From contig JAUNJY010000027.1 in the NCBI GenBank assembly GCA_030535455.1, positions 1 to 60,158 on the forward strand: a stretch of DNA of 60,158 bases. The letters run 5' to 3'. The stretch is from a bacterium (lineage in GTDB: Bacteria > Bacillota > Clostridia > Lachnospirales > Lachnospiraceae). A program made the translations under genes and the position numbers. Below, in pieces: positions 25,297 to 33,132 of the stretch. Under the pieces are notes generated by a model. That model was not told the origin of the DNA, did no database searches, and saw nothing but the letters and a program-made list of their open reading frames with translations. Positions within the stretch are counted from its first letter, which is position 1; every line of letters begins with the position of its first letter.

Positions 25297-25443
25297 CTAT
25301 CTAGCACCATAGATAACGAATGATACCTGCATTGCTTTCAATCTATCATTCATCTTTGCTATCGCTTCGGTGCTGCTGTTTGCTTCTACTGTTTCAGTTT
25401 CTAATTCGTGATTGATCATGTAATCCACTTTGAACTTCTTCAT
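25297..25443 (-). CDS. Small hypothetical phage protein
   Basis: 48 aa: MKKFKVDYMINHELETETVE, then ANSSTEAIAKMNDRLKAMQV, ending SFVIYGAR. AGGAGAATG lies nine bases before the ATG. Not recognised. Confidence 0.55.
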   Translation of the reverse strand: MKKFKVDYMINHELETETVEANSSTEAIAKMNDRLKAMQVSFVIYGAR

Positions 25444-25463
25444 TTGTTCATTCTCCTTTTCTT

Positions 25464-25628
25464 TCATCTCACTTTCGTCTTTCTACAGTGGAGCACTTTT
25501 CTACCAGTGCTTTCTAACCATGCGATAATTTCTTTCCTAGAGTTAGATAATAGCCCATTATGTCTTATTATCGTTCCTGGCTTTCCAATGCACGTCACAC
25601 TATATCCTTTTAATGTTTTTCTCTTCAT
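25464..25628 (-). CDS. Small basic hypothetical phage protein
   Basis: 54 aa: MKRKTLKGYSVTCIGKPGTI, then IRHNGLLSNSRKEIIAWLES, ending TGRKVLHCRKTKVR. Purine-rich AGGGGGAAAAG precedes the ATG. Not recognised. The stretch 25629-25778 is very AT-rich with repeated TGAATA(T/G)TATTCA-like palindromic words (25670-25790), which may be a regulatory region. Confidence 0.5.
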   Translation of the reverse strand: MKRKTLKGYSVTCIGKPGTIIRHNGLLSNSRKEIIAWLESTGRKVLHCRKTKVR

Positions 25629-25778
25629 CTTTTCCCCCTTCAACTATTCGCAAAACTTGCGTTTTCTGAATAGTATTCATAGTTTTATTCGTTTTTCTAG
25701 GTAAATCGCCTGCTTTTTTAATACATTTTGAATATTATTCATATTATTTTGAATATTTAATCGTAATAATGATGCATA

Positions 25779-25862
25779 TTATTCATTCAAATTCCATATT
25801 ATGATGCTCTCAACTATTGCGAACACAATAATTAAAGCTATTCCTATTACTTCTCTACTCAA
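25779..25862 (-). CDS. Possible 27-residue membrane peptide
   Basis: TTG at 25862 overlaps the terS stop and has GGAGGGG five bases upstream. It reads MSREVIGIALIIVFAIVESI and ends IIWNLNE: one transmembrane helix with a charged end. Short and uncertain. Confidence 0.4.
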   Translation of the reverse strand: MSREVIGIALIIVFAIVESIIIWNLNE

Positions 25863-26757
25863 TCTTTCCCCTCCGTTCGCTTCTCTGTTTCAATAGTTCA
25901 CTAAGGTCCTTACTTCCCTTATTGCTATCTTCTCCGCTGTCCTTGCCTAGCATTTCTAAGCGTTTGTTGTCATAATCACGCTTTCTTCTGTCTGCCGGGT
26001 GTACTTCGAAGTACTTATCTAACCAATCGAACGACTTACCTTTATCAACTAGCTTGATAGAAACACCGTTCTGGCCTTGCGTTACTTCCTTGATAAGCTG
26101 AGTATCTACTTGATCCGAACTATTTAGCTTCATGTAACTAACGTCTGTTACCACTTCTTCTCCGTTGTCGTCAACTATAGGTACACCGCTCTTTGTGTAT
26201 ATCTTCTCTTTCTTACTCCCGAACTCTACATATTCGCCCATATCAGCGAACACTATACGCATATGGTAATCAACTAAATCGCTCATTACATCATCTACGC
26301 TTAGAAGTAAATTCTCCATCTTGATACGCCTTAAAACGTCTAATTCAGCCTTGATTTTGGGGTTTTTAAGTAATCTATGTCCCTCTGTTCCTGCTGTGTT
26401 GTACGTTCCGCCATATGCATTAAGATAGCTTTGTACTGCATTCTTTGTCCTGCTGTAGCAAGCACAAAATAACTTTTGTTTATCTGTCAGTTCACAGTTA
26501 CTTAATACTTCCCTTACCTCTTTGTCTATTGGTTCATGCTTCTTATCCTCTTTACGTTCATCTTTAACCGAACGTTCGCTTTTCTTGTTCGTCTTTTTAC
26601 CCGAACGCTCGCATTGTTCGCCTTCCCACTTGTAAGTACTCTTCCACCGTCTTACTGTGCCTGCTGGTACATCTAACTCGTTCGCTATATCTACTAGCTT
26701 CTTGCCTATCTCATATAGTTCTTTTGCCTTCTGCGCCTTCTCATTTGCTTTTGCCAT
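25855..26757 (-). CDS. terS: Terminase small subunit
   Basis: 300 aa. N-terminal helix-turn-helix (AKELYEIGKKLVDIANELDV, PAGTVRRWKSTYKWEGEQ), a charged linker, and the Terminase_2 core (LTDKQKLFCACYSRTKNAVQ, YLNAYGGTYNTAGTEGHRLL, KNPKIKAEL). It recognises the packaging site and regulates the large subunit. Located two reading units upstream of terL with several small genes between, which is unusual. Confidence 0.88.
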   Translation of the reverse strand: MAKANEKAQKAKELYEIGKKLVDIANELDVPAGTVRRWKSTYKWEGEQCERSGKKTNKKSERSVKDERKEDKKHEPIDKEVREVLSNCELTDKQKLFCACYSRTKNAVQSYLNAYGGTYNTAGTEGHRLLKNPKIKAELDVLRRIKMENLLLSVDDVMSDLVDYHMRIVFADMGEYVEFGSKKEKIYTKSGVPIVDDNGEEVVTDVSYMKLNSSDQVDTQLIKEVTQGQNGVSIKLVDKGKSFDWLDKYFEVHPADRRKRDYDNKRLEMLGKDSGEDSNKGSKDLSELLKQRSERRGKIE

Positions 26758-26782
26758 TTTATCACCACCATTTTTATAAATT

Positions 26783-26819
26783 AAAAAAGCACTGCCACGT
26801 TATATGACAATGCTTTTTT
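26783..26819. terminator. Bidirectional terminator between late regulator and terS
   Basis: A-run, AGCATTGTCA pairing with TGGCAGTGCT (ten pairs with wobbles), then TTTTTT; symmetric on both strands. It lies 26 bases upstream of the terS start on the minus strand, so late transcription must start after it or pass through it. Confidence 0.85.
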
Positions 26820-26897
26820 CAGTAAAGGGTTTTAAATTTAACATGAAACTCATTTGGGGGTATGTAACTTCTTATTACTCTATTATCTTATCACGTT

Positions 26898-27347
26898 TTA
26901 GTTGGACATTTCGGACATGTTTATATAGCGTTCAAACTGTTTTCTACATGCATCACCATTAGTTTTCATTCTCATGCCTACCGCTGTCCATGTGAGTCTA
27001 TCTATAACCTTGTACCGGATAATTTGTCTTAACCAGCTGTCATCTACACTCTTAAGGAACTCTTCTACATCTGCTTCCTTCTCCATGATTTCTATCTTCT
27101 TCTCCTCATGTAATCCCTTAAGCCGGTTCAATGCCTTTAGCTTTCTTTTTACCAGGCCTTCATCTACTCCTGCCACATGCATATTAGATGATACATAGGG
27201 GAAGTGTTTGGAACTTCCCTTAACTATGTCCTCAACGATAGTACTCTTTGCTTCTTCAAGCTGCATCATAGTCTTACTTATTCTCTTTTCAATATCCCTA
27301 CGTTCCTCACACAAGCTCGTGTATTGCTTTAGTACTGTAATATCCAT
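26898..27347 (-). CDS. Putative phage late transcription regulator (ArpU/RinA/sigma-like)
   Basis: 149 aa. Two coiled-coil stretches (EERRDIEKRISKTMMQLEEA; KLKALNRLKGLHEEKKIEI), then a helix-turn-helix-like end (RYKVIDRLTWTAVGMRMKTN, GDACRKQFERYI) similar to phage-encoded ArpU/DUF1492-type regulators. It is the last gene before the terminase module, as late activators of Gram-positive phages are. The terminator just downstream may be its target of control (activation beyond it or antitermination). Confidence 0.6.
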   Translation of the reverse strand: MDITVLKQYTSLCEERRDIEKRISKTMMQLEEAKSTIVEDIVKGSSKHFPYVSSNMHVAGVDEGLVKRKLKALNRLKGLHEEKKIEIMEKEADVEEFLKSVDDSWLRQIIRYKVIDRLTWTAVGMRMKTNGDACRKQFERYINMSEMSN

Positions 27348-27764
27348 TTATTCTTCCTCCTGTAGTTTAATTAGATACGTTTCGTACCACTCCGCCTTCT
27401 TTATGTCCTCTTCCCCATTCTTCTGACCTGATCTAAATCTATACTTGAATGCATTGCACATACAGAAATGTTTTACCGCTTCTTTTCCAAACATAGCTCT
27501 CATTACATCTATGCACTCATTTGGTCCCTGATAATGGTTAGGGTGATTTACATTGTCTTGGTTGTCTTGTTTTTCCTCGATTGCATTTAAAACATCATGT
27601 GAACTTTTTATTATTATTTTGTATGCTGTCTCATACTCTTTGTCTAAAACCGGTAAGTACCCTTGCTTTCTACATTCATTAAACAAGCAGCATGATTTAC
27701 TACAGTTTCCTTGTTTCGAGCAATATGCTTTTATTGTTGCTCTCATTTGTTCTACTCTATCCAT
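27348..27764 (-). CDS. DUF3310-containing phage protein
   Basis: 138 aa from ATG 27764 (TAATG overlap with the previous stop). The first half is cysteine-rich (YCSKQGNCSKSCCLFNECRK). The second half is the DUF3310 domain: VNHPNHYQGPNECIDVMRAM, AFKYRFRSGQKNGEEDIKKA. Function of DUF3310 is not established. Confidence 0.85.
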   Translation of the reverse strand: MDRVEQMRATIKAYCSKQGNCSKSCCLFNECRKQGYLPVLDKEYETAYKIIIKSSHDVLNAIEEKQDNQDNVNHPNHYQGPNECIDVMRAMFGKEAVKHFCMCNAFKYRFRSGQKNGEEDIKKAEWYETYLIKLQEEE

Positions 27765-28342
27765 TAAAATTCCCCTTTCTCGCCTTTTCTCATGCATGTA
27801 TATGTACATACATTGAATTTCTTCTTATTCCCTGCTCTATTGACTTTATACCCCCATTGCTTCGAAGGCATATAGAACGCTTTCCCACATATTGGGCACA
27901 CATTAAATACATCTAACCCCTTGGCTCTTTTCTCAGCTGCCTTTGCTGCTTCTTTCTCAAAAGGGTACTTCCCTCTTACTGTTGTTGAACGTCTAGGACT
28001 TATGCCTTTCTTCCTTGCCAACTTCTGTCTATGTATCTCATTCCTTAATGGCTTGTAAGAACAGTTCGCTTTTACCGCTGCATCAAACATACTGTACCCT
28101 TGTTGGTAGTATATAACTCCTTGCTCAATTCTCTTTCTCCCTGCTTCTGTACATTCCTCTGGTAGCGGCTTAACTCCTTTTAGATTATTATCCAAGATAA
28201 ATCCCCCTATGGTTGACTGGCTCACTCCATACTCGGCCGCAATCGCAACCTGTTTCATTCCAGATTGCAGTTTCCTTCTAACTTCTTCTTTATCAAACAT
28301 GAACTTTCCGTTCTCATTTTTTTCTACTGTTACATTACTCAT
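27764..28342 (-). CDS. HTH and zinc-finger phage protein
   Basis: 192 aa. Residues 15-55 form a helix-turn-helix (VRRKLQSGMKQVAIAAEYGV, SQSTIGGFILDNN). The C-terminal third has CPICGKAFYMPSK and CTYTCMRKGEKG, a likely zinc site. Possibly a DNA-binding accessory of the early region; not assigned to a family. Confidence 0.6.
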   Translation of the reverse strand: MSNVTVEKNENGKFMFDKEEVRRKLQSGMKQVAIAAEYGVSQSTIGGFILDNNLKGVKPLPEECTEAGRKRIEQGVIYYQQGYSMFDAAVKANCSYKPLRNEIHRQKLARKKGISPRRSTTVRGKYPFEKEAAKAAEKRAKGLDVFNVCPICGKAFYMPSKQWGYKVNRAGNKKKFNVCTYTCMRKGEKGEF

Positions 28343-28356
28343 TTCTCTTCCACTCC

Positions 28357-28812
28357 TTAATAAAAATTAGACTTTTCTCCATATGGTTCTACCAGATATT
28401 CAAGCAATAGCTCTCTTTTATCCAGCCTTATGAACTTTGAAATAATGAACGATATCTCTGCCGCCATCTCCTCAGCATTCAAACTTCTAATATGTTCTGC
28501 CCTTGATTTTGCCATTTCCTCAGTCTGTTTCCTTAAGTCGTTATGTGACAAGTTTGTTTTTTCGTAATCTTCAAGGCATGATATTCTGAAATTTACAAAT
28601 TCCTTTAACTTCGCTATTTTATCTGGTCCGAACTCGAAGTGATCTTCTAACAATGTCAGCATTACTACATTCAACCAGTCTAGCCCTTCTCTTCTTCCAT
28701 CGTTCATTGCTTTCTCTAACTGTCTTTCTAGTACATCTACACTAACATTGTACGTTTTCTTCTTAGCTGCAGCTTTCTCCTGCCTTCTTCTCTCTGCTCT
28801 ATTCATACTCAT
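28357..28812 (-). CDS. Hypothetical phage protein
   Basis: 151 aa, with basic N-terminus MSMNRAERRRQEKAAAKKK, then helical (VLERQLEKAMNDGRREGLDW). No recognised domain. Compact operon position suggests an early/middle function. Confidence 0.6.
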   Translation of the reverse strand: MSMNRAERRRQEKAAAKKKTYNVSVDVLERQLEKAMNDGRREGLDWLNVVMLTLLEDHFEFGPDKIAKLKEFVNFRISCLEDYEKTNLSHNDLRKQTEEMAKSRAEHIRSLNAEEMAAEISFIISKFIRLDKRELLLEYLVEPYGEKSNFY

Positions 28813-28879
28813 TTATTTTTACCTCGTATATTTATTTTAATTGTAATCTGTGTTACACTACTAATTGCGATACATAATG

Positions 28880-28913
28880 CTCCCTTGGCTCAGTTCCCCA
28901 ACTGCCAAGGGAG
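28880..28913. terminator. Strong hairpin in an early-gene gap
   Basis: CTCCCTTGGC pairs with GCCAAGGGAG, and inside it CAGTT pairs with AACTG around CCCC, with one bulged T. On the plus strand it is followed by TTTCCCTTTT. It may end plus-strand transcripts or act as a processing site in the minus-strand mRNA. Confidence 0.6.
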
Positions 28914-28921
28914 TTTCCCTT

Positions 28922-29167
28922 TTACTTTAGTAATTCATCTATTGTCATTTGATGCACATCTTTCACTATAGGCATCCAACATCTTCCTGGCTTCAACTCC
29001 TTAAGCAACTCTTCTGATGCAATCCAACAAGGAATCCATCCTGTGTTATACTCGCTCCATTCATAGCGCTTGTTACTTCGGCATCCATATTGAAAGCAAC
29101 CTCCTGCTTCTCTTTTTCTGTTTTTATCTAGCATTGCACAATTAGCACGACTCTGTTTCACTATCAT
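28922..29167 (-). CDS. Small cysteine- and tryptophan-rich phage protein
   Basis: 81 aa (MIVKQSRANCAMLDKNRKRE, AGGCFQYGCRSNKRYEWSEY, NTGWIPCWIASEELL). Short, cysteine-rich N-terminal half; unrecognised. Confidence 0.55.
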   Translation of the reverse strand: MIVKQSRANCAMLDKNRKREAGGCFQYGCRSNKRYEWSEYNTGWIPCWIASEELLKELKPGRCWMPIVKDVHQMTIDELLK

Positions 29168-29195
29168 TTATTTCCCCTGCTTTCATGTATAAACT

Positions 29196-29224
29196 CTGAC
29201 ACATTACATATACTGAAATATAAT
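29196..29224 (+). promoter_or_regulatory. Sigma-A promoter on the opposite strand to the early operon
   Basis: CTGACA, 17 bases, TATAAT: -35 one off consensus and a perfect -10. It points rightward, against all neighbouring genes, into the 24-codon frame at 29251. The predicted start of transcription near 29231 is just upstream of a GGAGG at 29234-29238. Confidence 0.6.
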
Positions 29225-29250
29225 TCAATATTTGGAGGAACAAATAAGGT

Positions 29251-29325
29251 ATGTACATCAAAATATATCTTGATTTGACACCTATTATTTATCTTTTAAT
29301 TTGGTATTTATTAAAAGACAAATAA
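29251..29325 (+). CDS. Possible 24-residue hydrophobic peptide (type I toxin-like)
   Basis: MYIKIYLDLTPIIYLLIWYL then LKDK: one hydrophobic helix with a charged C-terminal end. It has a promoter (29196-29224) and a GGAGG 12 bases upstream of the ATG. The only plus-strand unit inside the early operon. It overlaps an inverted repeat TCTTTTAA/TTAAAAGA (about 29292-29317) and is followed by the hairpin TGCTAT..GG/CC..ATAGCA (about 29333-29356). No similarity recognised; Fst/Ldr-type toxins share only size and layout. Confidence 0.4.
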   Translation: MYIKIYLDLTPIIYLLIWYLLKDK

Positions 29326-29392
29326 TTCGTGGTGCTATGGGATGTTTCCTATAGCATTCCTCCTCAATAGAATTCACAAATAACGGTACGCC

Positions 29393-30148
29393 TTATTTCA
29401 CCAATTTCTTTAACGCTTCCAGGTTATTCTCGATCGTATCAGTCATTGTATAACTACAATAGGCTTTTCCATACTTCTCTCTATAAGTATCAATAATTTC
29501 TTGAACATTGTATGTATACCCACACTTCTTGATATACTCTTCAATTCTCTGCCTTGGTGATTTTGAAATCTCCTCTTGCAGGCGTTTCTCTGCTTCTTCC
29601 CTGGTCAAGAATACAGTCTTTCCTATATCCTTATGGCAGAAATACAATTCTTCGCTGTCATACTCAAACTCGTTCGTATTACAGACTGTTAGCACTGTAC
29701 TTTCATCAATTATCTTGTCTTTTAAATCAACACAATAAACTACGTCACCAGGAATTAATGTAAGTCTTACTAGCCTTCCTTCTTCCTCTAGTTGCTTGTA
29801 CTTCTTTAATTCAATAGCCTCCTTTACTTCGTCTTTCAACACTTCTTTGATTGCTTCATTAAGCTTGTATTTATCCCCTTCTCTCAATGCGATCCCTGCT
29901 TCATAAGTTGCAACTATCTCTTTTAGCTGCTCTGGTGTGTAGCCCAAATCCTCATATTCTTTTAATTCTCCCATGTACAACAATACTTTTTGTAAGAATG
30001 TTTTCCCTACATATACCTTATCTCCTTGCTTCATGGTAGATATTCCATGCTCTAAATTAGCTATTCTCATTTCAATATTTTCATTCTCTGGCAGCTTGTA
30101 CTTAGCTTCTGCATCTTTATTGATTTTCTTCTTTGTTACCGCTTCCAT
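29393..30148 (-). CDS. Hypothetical phage protein
   Basis: 251 aa. Contains the phrase KEYEDLGYTPEQLKEIVATY, common in phage proteins of Clostridia, an internal coiled coil (about residues 95-125), and a beta segment (LTLIPGDVVYCVDLKDKIID) followed by a HKDIGKTVFLTREEAEKRL end motif. Function unknown. Confidence 0.65.
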   Translation of the reverse strand: MEAVTKKKINKDAEAKYKLPENENIEMRIANLEHGISTMKQGDKVYVGKTFLQKVLLYMGELKEYEDLGYTPEQLKEIVATYEAGIALREGDKYKLNEAIKEVLKDEVKEAIELKKYKQLEEEGRLVRLTLIPGDVVYCVDLKDKIIDESTVLTVCNTNEFEYDSEELYFCHKDIGKTVFLTREEAEKRLQEEISKSPRQRIEEYIKKCGYTYNVQEIIDTYREKYGKAYCSYTMTDTIENNLEALKKLVK

Positions 30149-30351
30149 CGTTCTTCCTCGTCCTTTCTGTACTGCTTTTCTATGCTCTCCAGCTTATCCT
30201 TAAATTCTTCCAGATACTCCATATCTTGAACTGTTTCGTAATATCCACCAACCGTACAAGGACTTTCTCCGTACTTTTCTCTAAACTTAATCGTATTTCC
30301 TACTGTACATTCGCCCATTCCATCCTCGAAGTTGCATGTTCCATAACACAT
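30136..30351 (-). CDS. Small cysteine-containing phage protein
   Basis: 71 aa (MCYGTCNFEDGMGECTVGNT...), four cysteines in the first half, charged helix at the end (YRKDEEERWKR). Its end overlaps the next gene start by 13 bases. Unknown. Confidence 0.55.
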   Translation of the reverse strand: MCYGTCNFEDGMGECTVGNTIKFREKYGESPCTVGGYYETVQDMEYLEEFKDKLESIEKQYRKDEEERWKR

Positions 30352-30525
30352 CTATTCTTCCTCCGCTTCCAGGTCCGATCTAACCTGCTCTATTAAGTTT
30401 TCTATCTGTATCAACTTGTTTACTATCTTTCTGTTATGTCCTTCCTCATGGCCATACGCTATCTCGATAATTGCAATTCTTCGCTTTGCCGCTGCAAGGC
30501 TTGTACTCATATGTAGCTTATCCAT
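30352..30525 (-). CDS. Small helical phage protein
   Basis: 57 aa from ATG 30525, with AAGGAGG upstream; the longer frame would extend into the previous gene. MDKLHMSTSLAAAKRRIAII..., ending in a coiled-coil-like LIEQVRSDLEAEEE. Unknown. Confidence 0.55.
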   Translation of the reverse strand: MDKLHMSTSLAAAKRRIAIIEIAYGHEEGHNRKIVNKLIQIENLIEQVRSDLEAEEE

Positions 30526-30526
30526 A

Positions 30527-30712
30527 CTATTCCTCCTTCTTGAAATCACTTCTAACGGCTTTATATATAACCGGTATAAATAGCATCAATATAATTGTGT
30601 CAACAATATTTTCTTTTAGTTCCCCATATATTGCCCACTCAAGTCCATACCAAATTAGCGATATGACTATAATCGTTTGCAGCGTATATAGGATTGTTTT
30701 GTATTTATCCAA
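30527..30712 (-). CDS. Small membrane protein
   Basis: 61 aa with two hydrophobic segments (LYTLQTIIVISLIWYGLEWA and IVDTIILMLFIPVIYKAV) and a charged end. Unknown. Confidence 0.5.
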   Translation of the reverse strand: MDKYKTILYTLQTIIVISLIWYGLEWAIYGELKENIVDTIILMLFIPVIYKAVRSDFKKEE

Positions 30713-30724
30713 TACTCTTACCTC

Positions 30725-30943
30725 CTAAACGTTATATTCTTCCTTTATCTCTCTAACCGCTTCTAGTACAATCTGCACTCTATCTGCCATTCGTCCTGGA
30801 TCACGAAGCACTAATTCTTTTACTTCTTCCTTTAGCTTTTCTCTTGCTTCCTTATGCTTCTTCATATCATGATCAAATTGATTGAAATTTCCGAAGTATT
30901 TAGAGTCTGCCGCTCCGCATCTTGCTACTCTCTGTACTCTCAT
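30725..30943 (-). CDS. Small hypothetical phage protein
   Basis: 72 aa (MRVQRVARCGAADSKYFGNF...), charged helical C-terminal two thirds (HKEAREKLKEEVKELVL). Preceded by AAGGAG. Unknown. Confidence 0.5.
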   Translation of the reverse strand: MRVQRVARCGAADSKYFGNFNQFDHDMKKHKEAREKLKEEVKELVLRDPGRMADRVQIVLEAVREIKEEYNV

Positions 30944-30974
30944 ATTTCTCCTTCCTTAAGGACCGTTTAGTTAA

Positions 30975-31196
30975 CTAGTCCCAGTCCTCAACGTCACTTA
31001 TTTCAATTAACTTGTAATCATAGTCCTCTAACTGTATTTCAATATAGTCCTCTGTGATAGTTTCAATATAAACGTCTGTAAGCTTTCTTAATGTCCCATC
31101 TTCCCAGAATGTTAACCAATCAAAACTTTCTCCTTCTTCCATGCATTTTGCTGTGTCTGGATTATATACACCATAATTGCAATATGACTGAGCCAT
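30975..31196 (-). CDS. Small acidic phage protein
   Basis: 73 aa (MAQSYCNYGVYNPDTAKCME...), strongly acidic beta-rich second half (ETITEDYIEIQLEDYDYKLI). Acidic small phage proteins are sometimes DNA mimics; no family recognised here. Confidence 0.5.
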   Translation of the reverse strand: MAQSYCNYGVYNPDTAKCMEEGESFDWLTFWEDGTLRKLTDVYIETITEDYIEIQLEDYDYKLIEISDVEDWD

Positions 31197-31200
31197 CGTA

Positions 31201-31989
31201 TTACCTCCCTTCTATCATTCCTCTAAGTTGATGCATATTGTAAGCTGCTTGCTTATCTCTCATGCTTTCCTCTGGGAAGTGTATCTGGTAACATGTTTCC
31301 TTTATCCGGTTGCAAATTCGTTCATCATAGTCCAGGTCCTTCAATGCGAAATTAGACGTATAAATTGTCGTTCGCTCGTTTATGTAGCGTTCGTTAATGA
31401 TGTAATAAAACTTATCGTTTATCCAGTCTTTCGGCTTCTCTGCCCCAAAATCATCTATTACAAGTACTTCCGCAAGAATTAGATCATCGACCAACCGGCT
31501 CTCCGTATACTCACTGGTCTTACTCCAAGTTTTCTTGATCTCTTCCAGGATGCTTGACGAAGTAGCAAACTTAACTGTAACACCGTTCGCCATTAATACG
31601 TTTCCTATGGTTGCAGCCATTCTTGTCTTACCGCTTCCCTTTGTATCGCTATGAAGGAAAAGTCCCTTTGCTTTCTCCTTGTACTCAGCTGCATACGTTC
31701 CACATAGTTTCTTGATTTGTTCCATCTTCCCAGGATCACTATAGATATTCGTTTTGTAGTTATCGAAGGTGGCATCCTTGTACTTATCTGGGATATTAGC
31801 AAACTTCAATATCCTTTTCTGTTTTTCTCTTTTCCAGCAATTGCATCTTACCGCATCACCGTTTCCGTTAATAGTCCAGTACGTTCCCTGGCACTTAGGA
31901 CAAGTTGACTGGCTCAATTCCTTCGTATTCTGCACTTCCGAACATATCCCATTCGCTTGTAGCTGGTTTAGCTGTTCCTCGAACGTCAT
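31201..31989 (-). CDS. dnaC: DnaC-like helicase loader (AAA+ ATPase)
   Basis: 262 aa from ATG 31989, chosen for GGGAGG upstream; 95 bases overlap the preceding gene. A cysteine cluster (CPKCQGTYW, CNCWKRE) at residues 26-50 is followed by the IstB/DnaC ATPase: Walker A SDTKGSGKTRMAATIG, Walker B LVIDDFGAEKPKDW, sensor region TTIYTSNFALKDL. Loads the replicative helicase at the phage origin together with the replisome organizer. Confidence 0.9.
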   Translation of the reverse strand: MTFEEQLNQLQANGICSEVQNTKELSQSTCPKCQGTYWTINGNGDAVRCNCWKREKQKRILKFANIPDKYKDATFDNYKTNIYSDPGKMEQIKKLCGTYAAEYKEKAKGLFLHSDTKGSGKTRMAATIGNVLMANGVTVKFATSSSILEEIKKTWSKTSEYTESRLVDDLILAEVLVIDDFGAEKPKDWINDKFYYIINERYINERTTIYTSNFALKDLDYDERICNRIKETCYQIHFPEESMRDKQAAYNMHQLRGMIEGR

Positions 31990-32758
31990 TTCTGCTTCCT
32001 CCCTTGTTATCGTAGTTACCTTCAAGTATCTTCACAAAATTAGAATCCTTCATCATCCAGTCAAAGTTAGCTGTCCAGTTTCTATTATTAGAACCTTTCA
32101 TAAAGTCGCTTGCTTCTGCTTTCGTAAATACTTCCTGCATATCTTCAATAGAGTATTTATGCAATCTAGCCTTAATAGCCTTCTTACGATTATCTGATAA
32201 AGATTTAAGTCTAGGGAACGATATGCAAGTGTCGTTATACATATCAGCTATTTGCTGATAGTTAATACTCTCTTTCTTATTCTTATCTTTATCTTCTTCT
32301 TTATCTTTATCTATTGCGTTACTCTCCGTTACTGTCGCATTACATGTAACGTTACAATTGTCTGATAGTGCTAATTTTTGACGTTCTCTATAATTAGCCA
32401 CTCTTATTCTGTTTTGTTCCCTTATCTTGTCCATGCCATCGATGTTCTGGTGCTTGTCCCAATTAGGAATAGTAATGACATTATTAACACGTTCTATCAT
32501 CTGGAAGTTCTCAAATGTTTCTAATGCTAATCGAACCGTATTAATAGGTCGCCTAAATACTGTTGCAAGCATTTCATCTGTATAAGGAACTTTGCTGTTC
32601 ATCATGAATACTCCATTGTTGTTGCTTCTTCCTGCAAATGCTAGCAGCTTAAACCATATAACGATAATAGAGTCATGTTCTGGTAAGCCTTCGATAAGAA
32701 GCATCTTTTCATCACTGAATATATCAGTTGTAATCTTGATCCATTTAATGTCTGCCAT
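31895..32758 (-). CDS. Phage replisome organizer (DnaD-like)
   Basis: 287 aa from ATG 32758 (TGATG overlap with rusA). The N-terminal winged-helix domain is of the phage_rep_org_N type (ADIKWIKITTDIFSDEKMLL, EHDSIIVIWFKLLAFAGRSN, NNGVFMMN). A low-complexity linker (DKDKEEDKDKNKK) follows, then a C-terminal domain (LHKYSIEDMQEVFTKAEASD, NWTANFDWMM). Binds the origin and recruits the helicase loader. The linker-coding DNA contains iteron-like repeats and probably the origin itself. Confidence 0.85.
   Translation of the reverse strand: MADIKWIKITTDIFSDEKMLLIEGLPEHDSIIVIWFKLLAFAGRSNNNGVFMMNSKVPYTDEMLATVFRRPINTVRLALETFENFQMIERVNNVITIPNWDKHQNIDGMDKIREQNRIRVANYRERQKLALSDNCNVTCNATVTESNAIDKDKEEDKDKNKKESINYQQIADMYNDTCISFPRLKSLSDNRKKAIKARLHKYSIEDMQEVFTKAEASDFMKGSNNRNWTANFDWMMKDSNFVKILEGNYDNKGGSRNDVRGTAKPATSEWDMFGSAEYEGIEPVNLS
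32270..32358. repeat. Candidate phage replication origin: phased CGTTAC iterons next to an AT/purine tract
   Basis: CGTTAC at 32318, 32328 and 32351, plus CATTAC at 32339, giving spacings of 10, 11 and 12 bases, near one helical turn. The last copy is part of the palindrome TGTAACGTTACA. Adjacent 32270-32315 is almost pure pyrimidine on the plus strand (TCTTTATC repeats), a possible unwinding element. It lies inside the replisome organizer gene, where many temperate phages of Firmicutes carry their origin. Confidence 0.55.
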
Positions 32759-33132
32759 CACTCGACCTCCGTTAATGTAACTTCAATCCTTGGATTGTTT
32801 TTATCTACTGCAAAGCTATCAGAAAATCCTATGATCTGTTTCCAGCCATCGTTGGCGATTATTCTTGCTTCTACTAATGCATCTTGTATAACCTTGTGTG
32901 AAAACCCGCTTATGTTGTCCTTATCTCGCTTCATATTTGGCTCACAGAAGCAATATTCGATATTGATAGGCTTATTTATACATGTACCCCTTAATTGGTG
33001 TCTTAAATGCCAAATTATGAGTTCTTGCGACTGTTGTTTCATTTCATTGCCTTTATGTCTATTGGAGTTCATTGCCGCTATGTACTCGTTGAGCCCTGGC
33101 AAACGTCCATCTATAGTAAATTTATATTGCAT
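32758..33132 (-). CDS. RusA-like Holliday junction resolvase
   Basis: 124 aa from ATG 33132 (GGAAGTGAAAC upstream). Opens MQYKFTIDGRLPGLNEYI, with the catalytic aspartate motif KRDKDNISGFSHKVIQDALV followed by ANDGWKQIIGFSDSFAVDKN. Cuts branched DNA arising in phage replication and recombination. In the region 33133-33288 I see only a GGGCGG/CCGCCC hairpin (33155-33176) and no gene. Confidence 0.88.
   Translation of the reverse strand: MQYKFTIDGRLPGLNEYIAAMNSNRHKGNEMKQQSQELIIWHLRHQLRGTCINKPINIEYCFCEPNMKRDKDNISGFSHKVIQDALVEARIIANDGWKQIIGFSDSFAVDKNNPRIEVTLTEVE

Noticed and set aside
31989-32025. Longer start for the DnaC-like loader at 32025
   Set aside because: No ribosome site there, whereas ATG 31989 has GGGAGG at good distance.
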